From contig DHVK01000055.1 in NCBI GenBank assembly GCA_002412625.1, forward strand, positions 1 through 26,041: 26,041 nucleotides of DNA, in the 5' to 3' direction. Positions 7,407-12,523 of this stretch are shown one piece after another. Source of the DNA: Cloacimonetes bacterium UBA5210 (GTDB taxonomy: Bacteria > Cloacimonadota > Cloacimonadia > Cloacimonadales > Cloacimonadaceae). Each line of letters starts with the position of its first letter. Positions within the stretch are counted from its first letter, which is position 1. Under the pieces are notes generated by a model. It was given only the letters and a program-made list of their open reading frames with translations, searched no databases and was not told the origin of the DNA. The position numbers and the translations under genes are program-made.

Positions 7407-9518
7407 TTATTTGATTCCGATGGTTTTCAACATCTCGGTGAAGCTCTCATCCTTAAAGGGATTGTATTGCTGATCCTGCGTTGTTGCTGGATCAGTGTGC
7501 TTATCAATTTGATTGGTCACGGGTTTGATATCTGGCTCGATGGCTGCAGCTTGACTCTGACTGGTCACGATCTCTTCCAGCCTGGCGATCTCCTCCTCGG
7601 GTCCTGGTTTGGGAGCTTCGATCATGGGAGGCTGGATAAAGGTGGGATTAGCATGCCTGGCTTCCAGCAGTGGGTTGAGTACCCGGTCTACCGACTCCTG
7701 GTTCTTCTTAACGAATAGCTTGGACTGCTGTTCATTCATGCGTTGCAGCTTCTTGATATACCTGTATTCGGTATTCAGTTCTTTATGGGAGATGGGATTG
7801 TCCTTATCAAGATGCACGAAGGGATGCTGTGATCTTCTCAGTTCTGCCTGGCAGATGAACTTGTCTCTGCTATCATAGACCAGTATCCATCTGGCATCGG
7901 CATAGTCGTATCTGAACACTACAGGCTTTCCGATATGCTTGATCAGCTCCGGATGCCAGTATTGCAGCTTGTTGAAGACTATACCATCGTTGCGGACTGA
8001 CTTGCGCTCAGTCGCCAGCATCATGAAGTTCAGTTTATCAGGCTGCACTATTCTGCCTTCAGGAAGTTCTGCAGCACTGAAGACCTGCCAGGGAGTCTTG
8101 CCATTTAGGCCGCCATGTGGATTTTCACCATAGATATAACGGACATAGTATCCGATCATCCGCATCGTCTCTTCAATCGTGGGCGGTTCACCCTGATACA
8201 GCTTCTTTACCCATTTCTCGTTACGCATCAGGGTAGCTGGTTTATCGGCTACGCTTGCTCCCCTGAAGCTGGCGATAAAGCGTTCAAACTGTTCCTGGAA
8301 GGTCTTGAAGAAGCGTTCAATGATCTTGGCTTTGGCATTGTAGCTCTCTGCGAAGTGGGCTTCGATCCCGAGCTTGGGGAAGATGCCTCCCAGTTCCAGT
8401 TCCAGATCATGGTGATCCCACTCTTCATGAAACAGCTTCGACCGGAAGGCTTTGCCGTTATCAAGATATACGCACTGCGGTAAAGCACCCCAGTTCAGGA
8501 AGCCGTTTCTGAATGCCACTTGGATATGATGGCTGTCTTCCGTAAAGGCGAGTGAGGCACCCACCGGATAGCGGCTTGCCCAGTCCATCACCATGATCAT
8601 GGTCATGCGTTGAGCTTTCCCGGTCTTGGGGTTGAGGATATCGAAAGCCAGCGTATGACCGTCTGCTACCCAGACCTGACCGACCTTGAGCAGCCTGCTG
8701 TCTCTATGAATGGTCTTGATGATATGCTCCGCTACATATTTACTGCCCTTCCTGGTCTGCTCCCAGATCGCCAGATTGTCATCCCGCCAGTCTTCACACC
8801 AGCGTCTTAGTGTCGGTATGCTGGAAGGAGACTCATAATGTCCCATGCGGGCTTGAGCCTTGAGCATGGTTATGGCAGATCCGATGGTAACTTTATTGGG
8901 GTGCAGAAGGATGCTGAGGAGGATATTACCTTCCAACTCGCTGATCTTACGTGGGCGCGTGCTATTCTTGTTCCCATGTAAGAGAGCATACATATCCCGC
9001 TCAGTCTGTAGATAGAGGTCAATCCAACAGCGCAGGGCTCGCTCTTTGCGTTCTCCCCGCAGCTTGTATAGCTCAGGAACCAGATTGCCATGATTGTAAT
9101 CGATTACAATCTGCTTCCACCCTTCTACCTTAGACTCACAATCTTCCAGTCTGCGTAAGACCAGCGTACAGAAGTGTCCTAATAGTCTGGCTTCCGTATC
9201 ATATTTGAGGGGCAGGCTCTCCCGGGGACTGAAGTCGATGTAGCCTTCCCGGTTATAGAGAGCAGGTAGATTAAGATCATCTGCTCCATCATCAGATTCA
9301 GTATTTGAATGTAGCGCTATACCAGACTTAAGCGCAGGCAGCATATCCACAGGACTTTGCTCTGCCGGTTTAGGACTGGCGGTATTGATGGCAGCCTGCT
9401 TGGGTTTCCGTCCCCGCTTACCCATCATGCCGAGATTGAGGGTAACGATATTCGTCCCCGCCAGTTCCTTTTCCAGGAACTCAGCATATTCCTCGACTGT
9501 GAAATCATAGAAACTCAT
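7407..9518 (-). CDS. Mu-type DDE transposase (A protein)
   Basis: A 703-residue transposase. The catalytic core shows the DDE triad at Asp286 (VWVADGH), Asp353 (VYLDNGKAF) and Glu401 (AKIIERFFKTF), with the 47-residue Asp-Glu spacing close to MuA and TnsB/TniA. HTH-like segments around 200-250 (HPNKVTIGSAITMLKAQARM; SSIPTLRRWCEDW) are likely end-binding domains. A Mu-transposase C-terminal region (HGGLNGKTPWQVF, RFDYADARWILVY-like) and a Gln/Pro-rich tail follow; in MuA the tail contacts MuB. The start chosen is the ATG at 9518, which has GAGGAAGG 5 nt upstream; an ATG five codons earlier is possible. The N-terminal enhancer-binding domain of MuA is missing here and appears instead in the separate upstream gene, which overlaps by 14 nt. 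Confidence 0.9.
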   Translation of the reverse strand: MSFYDFTVEEYAEFLEKELAGTNIVTLNLGMMGKRGRKPKQAAINTASPKPAEQSPVDMLPALKSGIALHSNTESDDGADDLNLPALYNREGYIDFSPRESLPLKYDTEARLLGHFCTLVLRRLEDCESKVEGWKQIVIDYNHGNLVPELYKLRGERKERALRCWIDLYLQTERDMYALLHGNKNSTRPRKISELEGNILLSILLHPNKVTIGSAITMLKAQARMGHYESPSSIPTLRRWCEDWRDDNLAIWEQTRKGSKYVAEHIIKTIHRDSRLLKVGQVWVADGHTLAFDILNPKTGKAQRMTMIMVMDWASRYPVGASLAFTEDSHHIQVAFRNGFLNWGALPQCVYLDNGKAFRSKLFHEEWDHHDLELELGGIFPKLGIEAHFAESYNAKAKIIERFFKTFQEQFERFIASFRGASVADKPATLMRNEKWVKKLYQGEPPTIEETMRMIGYYVRYIYGENPHGGLNGKTPWQVFSAAELPEGRIVQPDKLNFMMLATERKSVRNDGIVFNKLQYWHPELIKHIGKPVVFRYDYADARWILVYDSRDKFICQAELRRSQHPFVHLDKDNPISHKELNTEYRYIKKLQRMNEQQSKLFVKKNQESVDRVLNPLLEARHANPTFIQPPMIEAPKPGPEEEIARLEEIVTSQSQAAAIEPDIKPVTNQIDKHTDPATTQDQQYNPFKDESFTEMLKTIGIK

Positions 9519-10131
9519 AGTAACCTTCCTCACCCTCTTTGCATTTGCGGTATTGGTAGATCAGGGCACTGTTTACTAATTTGCCACCAATCTCCACTCT
9601 CTTTTCGATATGGTGCTCCGGCAGCAGTCCTTGCTTCTCGCAGTCCTGCATCTCCATTGTCAGCAGCTCGGGGCTGGTTAGCAGGAAGGTCTTGACCGTC
9701 TTGCCTCCGCTCAGTGATACCTGCTGCTTATGCACGGTTATCTTATTCTCCTGTACAAAACGCCAGACTGTCCGGTTGGAACGCTGCATAAGTTCAGCTA
9801 CCCGTTCCACCGTCAGCCAGACCGCCTTGATCTTGCGCTTGCTCATTCTTAGCCTCTTCCAATAAAAATCAGTTGCCGGGACAAGCACTGTGACAAATTT
9901 CCCGGGGCTTATGCCGGGGGTTTTATTTGTCACAGTGCCCCCTTGATCATCCACCACTGTGACATATTTCCGGCATTTTAATTTGTCACAGTGCTCAAAT
10001 CGTCTTGTAATCAGCATTGCGGGTGATTCCGCCCAAACGGAAAGCACTGTGACATATTTCTCTTGATTTAATTTGTCACAGTGCCCGGCTCTTTGAGCTC
10101 TGCCTCCGGTCTTGTAAGTGCTCGCTTTCAT
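9505..10131 (-). CDS. DNA-binding protein with MuA N-terminal-like domain; N-terminal half encodes the repeat array
   Basis: A 208-residue reading from an ATG at 10131 with GGGAGG 5 nt upstream, the best ribosome site of the early operon. Residues 96-208 form a credible domain: KAVWLTVERVAELMQRSNRT, WRFVQENKI, then SGGKTVKTFLLTSPELL. This resembles the winged-helix Ialpha domain of MuA that binds the internal enhancer. Residues 17-84 are dictated by three inverted DNA repeats and read CDKLNQEKYVTV, CDKLKCRKYVTV and GTVTNK...GKFVTV. Initiation at the internal ATG (9846, preceded by GAAGAGG) would give a 113-residue protein without the repeats. It could be a detached transposase domain or a Ner-like early regulator. 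The stop overlaps the transposase start. Confidence 0.62.
   Translation of the reverse strand: MKASTYKTGGRAQRAGHCDKLNQEKYVTVLSVWAESPAMLITRRFEHCDKLKCRKYVTVVDDQGGTVTNKTPGISPGKFVTVLVPATDFYWKRLRMSKRKIKAVWLTVERVAELMQRSNRTVWRFVQENKITVHKQQVSLSGGKTVKTFLLTSPELLTMEMQDCEKQGLLPEHHIEKRVEIGGKLVNSALIYQYRKCKEGEEGYYEFL
9886..10083. repeat. Three inverted-repeat units built from CACTGTGACA (six motif copies)
   Basis: Exact copies on the plus strand start at 9886, 9955 and 10045; exact reverse complements (TGTCACAGTG) start at 9928, 9984 and 10074. They pair as 9886/9937, 9955/9993 and 10045/10083, giving units of 52, 39 and 39 bp. Each can fold into a hairpin with a 10-13 bp stem, since AAAT/TATT bases next to the motif extend the pairing. 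In the first unit the loop adds a second GC-rich inverted repeat (CCCGGGG/CCGGGGG type). The same motif marks both ends of the element, so transposase or repressor binding is likely. All three units lie inside an open reading frame. Confidence 0.9.
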
Positions 10132-10278
10132 AAGCACCTCCCTCAATAAGTTATTGGTCTCTACATTACTGCATCGCAATAACTTGGGAAGTCCTTTCTG
10201 CAACTTTCGGAACTCTTTGCAAAACTGCTGAGACCGCCGGAAGAATCCGCCGCCTAAACACACTATAAAAATTAGTTC

Positions 10279-10307
10279 TTGACGTGAACCGTGTGGGTAT
10301 TTACATT
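10279..10307 (+). promoter_or_regulatory. Promoter of the repressor gene
   Basis: TTGACG (10279-10284), a 17-bp spacer and TACATT (10302-10307) form a good sigma-70-type promoter. The predicted start is near 10313-10315, about 60 nt before the repressor ATG. Its -10 region lies inside the inverted repeat 10295-10331, so the repressor probably controls its own synthesis. Confidence 0.6.
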
Positions 10308-10331
10308 GTTCACAGATACACAATAATACCC
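10295..10331. promoter_or_regulatory. Operator-like inverted repeat at the genetic switch
   Basis: GGGTATT at 10295-10301 and AATACCC at 10325-10331 are perfect inverted arms centred on 10313. Inside lie smaller inverted elements (ATTGT/ACAAT at 10305-10309 and 10320-10324). The repeat covers the -10 boxes of both face-to-face promoters, the expected place for repressor binding. Confidence 0.6.
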
Positions 10332-10347
10332 ATTGGGCAAGAGTCAA
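10320..10347 (-). promoter_or_regulatory. Early-operon promoter (leftward)
   Basis: On the minus strand, TTGACT (10347-10342), a 16-bp spacer and TATTGT (10325-10320) give a promoter with a start near 10313. The transcript would carry a leader of about 180 nt before the first good start codon at 10131. It reads into the repressor promoter, so the two promoters face each other and should interfere. Confidence 0.55.
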
Positions 10348-10374
10348 GAGAAAATATGCCCTAAAGGGGGAGAA

Positions 10375-11109
10375 ATGAAGGCAGAAGACATCGGAACAAG
10401 GCTTGGAATGCTGGTAAAAGCATTGGAGCTTAAGAATTACGAGTTTGAAAAAAAGTTTGGTATCTCGACCAATTCGATGGCGAGATACAAGAGTAATGCC
10501 CGCTATCCAGACCCTGAGTTCCTGGCGAAACTGGTCGAAAACGGGATCAATGTGAACTGGCTCCTAAGAGCTGAAGGCAGTATGTTCATCCAGGCTCCCT
10601 GGGAACTGGGACCCGATGTGAAGACGACCAAGAAGGTGCAGGTCATTGATGGCAAGCCCACCTTAGTCAATGATTTTGATAGAACTTACGTGCGTACTTC
10701 AATGTTCCCGATCGTGGCGGAAATATCCGCTGGAGAACCGGCAGTGGTGAGAGATGACTATGTCCCTGCGGATTCTGTCGAAGTGCCCACTCGTTATCTT
10801 CCACATGGTACGGACTCCTACATTGCCTTCCGGGTCAATGGTGCCAGCATGGAACCGCAGATACTACACGATGATATTGTGCTGATCAAAAAACAGTATA
10901 ACTGGGAGAACACGGATGGCAGAATCTGCGCGGTCAGATTCGAGGGAGGCATTACCCTGAAAAGGATTCAGTACGATCCGGCTCGCAAGGGAGTTATCCT
11001 CCAACCGCTCAATAAAGACTTTCGGGTTCTTATTATAGACTCAGATCAGACTGACACGCTAACCATGATCGGCCCATTAGCGCTCCAGTTGCGAGTCCAC
11101 AAAATCTGA
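10375..11109 (+). CDS. LexA/CI-type autocleaving phage repressor (XRE HTH + S24 peptidase)
   Basis: A 244-residue repressor. Residues 1-65 hold an HTH domain (RLGMLVKALELKNYEFEKKF, GISTNSMARYKSNARYPDPE). Residues 110-244 are an S24/LexA-like serine peptidase: a cleavage site in EISAGEP (Ala119-Gly120, aligned with the LexA Ala-Gly bond), catalytic Ser158 in VNGASMEP and catalytic Lys196 in GGITLKRI. The Ser-Lys spacing of 38 is close to the LexA value. All self-cleavage residues are present, so RecA-stimulated cleavage after DNA damage should induce the element. The start is an ATG with GGGGGAG upstream. Like Mu c, it reads toward the nearest element end. Its stop codon lies within the first of two direct repeats. 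Confidence 0.9.
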   Translation: MKAEDIGTRLGMLVKALELKNYEFEKKFGISTNSMARYKSNARYPDPEFLAKLVENGINVNWLLRAEGSMFIQAPWELGPDVKTTKKVQVIDGKPTLVNDFDRTYVRTSMFPIVAEISAGEPAVVRDDYVPADSVEVPTRYLPHGTDSYIAFRVNGASMEPQILHDDIVLIKKQYNWENTDGRICAVRFEGGITLKRIQYDPARKGVILQPLNKDFRVLIIDSDQTDTLTMIGPLALQLRVHKI

Positions 11110-11201
11110 TGAGCCTCTCCAAAAATCTGATGATCTGAAACCAGTCCAAAATCAGCGCATATTTGCAGAATTCGTGATACAAAAACGTCCAGAAACGTCC
11201 A
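11101..11201. repeat. Short direct repeats in the repressor-side end of the element
   Basis: AAAATCTGATGA occurs at 11101-11112 and 11122-11133 (21-bp period, two helical turns), with a weaker third TCCAAAATCAG near 11145. AAACGTCCA occurs at 11183-11191 and 11193-11201 (10-bp period). These sit between the repressor stop and the terminal CACTGTGACA copies and may be protein-binding sites of a transpososome end. Confidence 0.6.
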
Positions 11202-11206
11202 AAAGG

Positions 11207-11216
11207 CACTGTGACA
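11207..11216 (+). repeat. CACTGTGACA motif, inner right-end copy
   Basis: Exact 10-bp copy, 60 bp inside the outermost copy and in the same orientation. It forms a tandem pair of likely transposase-binding sites, comparable in position to the multiple L sites of Mu. Confidence 0.7.
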
Positions 11217-11266
11217 TTTTCCAAAGCCAGTCCTATTTATCTCTCCACCAATCAAAGCCTTAAGAC

Positions 11267-11276
11267 CACTGTGACA
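11267..11276 (+). repeat. CACTGTGACA motif, outermost right-end copy
   Basis: Exact copy ending in ACA at 11276, proposed as the element's right terminus and inverted relative to TGTCACAGT at 1763. Beyond it (11277-11502) I see no supported gene; the overlapping frames there lack ribosome sites. Confidence 0.6.
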
Positions 11277-11502
11277 GATGATACTCATTTGCAGATTTGG
11301 GTGAGAGTTTGTATGGGCAAAGGGGTGAAGACAAAAGAACGCGGATTATCCTCCGGCGTGAACGGTTGATTTCCAGGATAACTGCGCCGCCATCAAGCAC
11401 AATCAGCATCTGGGTGACAGCCCTGGTGAATATGCGATATTTGATTTGGGCAGCTCGCGCAAGAAAGAGGCAATTCTCTAGATAAATTGAAAGCAAAAGA
11501 AA

Positions 11503-11544
11503 GCGGCAAAGCTGCTGAACTAGACGGAATCAGCGCTTTGCCGC
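11503..11544 (-). terminator. Rho-independent terminator of the receptor/lipoprotein operon
   Basis: GCGGCAAAGC (11503-11512) pairs perfectly with GCTTTGCCGC (11535-11544), with further pairing in the loop (GCTG/CAGC). Read on the minus strand it is followed by a T-rich TTTCTTTTGC run, just downstream of the lipoprotein stop. Confidence 0.75.
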
Positions 11545-11563
11545 AAGATCAGGCCAAAGGGGA

Positions 11564-12523
11564 TTACATAGCCGGTGCTGTTTTCACCACGTTTACATAC
11601 ATCACGCCGCCACTGGCTGAGCCAAAATAGCCCAGGCCGTTTTGCACGCCACCATGCAGGTAGCCTTCGGACATATACTTGTACTTATAGTAGTTATCAT
11701 CTGTGATGTACACTTTCACCCGATAGCGTCCATAGAAGATGAAGCCTTGCCGGAAGTTCCTAACCAGGATATAGTTATCCTGATGCTCCGGATGAATTGA
11801 GGGAGCAAACCTGCCCATGATCATGACTCTGCGAAATCCCTCGCCTTCGCCATAATAGCTGTCTTCAAGATTCGCGCTCGCGTTGGTTTGTCCGAAGACT
11901 GGCGTAGTAAATTCCAGATCGGTGCTGAAGGGCTCCAAGCAAAAGAGCTCAGACACCAAATTTCGAGTCTCTGACCTGCTCCCGGTATTGAGTGCCAAGG
12001 GGTATCTGGTATCCGAATTGCTGTGCACCACATAACCCATTTGAGCTTCCGTGAAGCTGTAGCCCTCACCTTCCACATTGTGTCCATAGTAATCCGGATT
12101 GAGCTCCACAGCCGGAGGAACCGTGGTCTCTGCTGTGATTGTTTTACCGTATCCGGGAACGCTCACTTCGATGTGGTAAGTGTGTTCGGGGAGGATCACA
12201 TTTGCGGCTTCATCAACCCATTTTATTTTGAACTCCACAAAATCTGGTATTGGGCGGAGATTCCAGGTTTTTATGATCTCACCCTCAAATGTCTCAGTTA
12301 TCCGCACATCAGCTTCTGTGACAAAGATATTCATCGGGTCGAAAGATTCGATATCAGCACTTCTGGTGATGTACACCGGGTATTCGCTACTGATGGATTG
12401 GCCGGCTACCAACAAGCCCGCTATCGTATATACATCCCCCTTAAAACGAGGGCCGGAGGTAAAGTCAGCGCAAGCTGAGAGCAGCAACAACGCTAATGTA
12501 ATTGCAATTATATATCTTACCAT
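11564..12523 (-). CDS. DUF4249-type outer-membrane lipoprotein
   Basis: A 319-residue lipoprotein: a hydrophobic signal ending in the lipobox LLSAC with Cys18, then a beta-rich body (FKGDVYTIAGLLVAGQSISS near the start; HTYHIEVSVPGYGKTITAET in the middle). This pattern matches the DUF4249 lipoproteins that travel with TonB-dependent receptors in Bacteroidota and relatives. The ATG overlaps the last 7 nt of the receptor gene, so the two are translated together. The likely role is a surface or periplasmic partner of the receptor, possibly a lid or substrate-binding subunit. The substrate cannot be told from sequence. Confidence 0.8.
   Translation of the reverse strand: MVRYIIAITLALLLLSACADFTSGPRFKGDVYTIAGLLVAGQSISSEYPVYITRSADIESFDPMNIFVTEADVRITETFEGEIIKTWNLRPIPDFVEFKIKWVDEAANVILPEHTYHIEVSVPGYGKTITAETTVPPAVELNPDYYGHNVEGEGYSFTEAQMGYVVHSNSDTRYPLALNTGSRSETRNLVSELFCLEPFSTDLEFTTPVFGQTNASANLEDSYYGEGEGFRRVMIMGRFAPSIHPEHQDNYILVRNFRQGFIFYGRYRVKVYITDDNYYKYKYMSEGYLHGGVQNGLGYFGSASGGVMYVNVVKTAPAM

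Larger units (their letters stand above)
1763..11276. mobile_element. Mu-like transposable phage or phage-satellite element, about 9.5 kb
   Basis: The element is bounded by inverted copies of the same motif: TGTCACAGT starting at 1763 and CACTGTGACA ending at 11276. The ends are thus 5'-TGT...ACA-3', as in Mu/Tn7-type DDE elements. The layout follows phage Mu: repressor at one end reading toward that end, a divergent early operon with transposase A and ATPase B, then GemA-like, DUF3164, terminase small and large subunits and a MuF head protein. All ORFs are intact, unlike both pseudogenes to the left. Portal, protease/scaffold, capsid, tail and lysis genes are absent. The 5-bp flanks (AGAAT left, GATGA right) do not match, so no target duplication supports these exact termini. 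The MuF stop codon lies 13 bp outside the proposed left end, so the true left end may be slightly further left (1708-1762). Confidence 0.65.

Noticed and set aside
9886..10083. CRISPR-like array
   Set aside because: Only three units of unequal length made of inverted pairs, with no unique spacers of constant size and no cas genes. They fit protein-binding sites or hairpins better.
10306..10314. DnaA-like box TTGTTCACA between the facing promoters
   Set aside because: Single copy with one mismatch, inside the presumed operator. One isolated near match is expected by chance.
1758..11281. Target-site duplication at the element ends
   Set aside because: The 5-bp flanks AGAAT and GATGA do not match. 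Either the ends are slightly misplaced or the flanks have changed.
11260..11496. Small ORFs on both strands to the right of the element
   Set aside because: They overlap each other, cross the proposed element end or lack ribosome sites, and show no recognisable domain.
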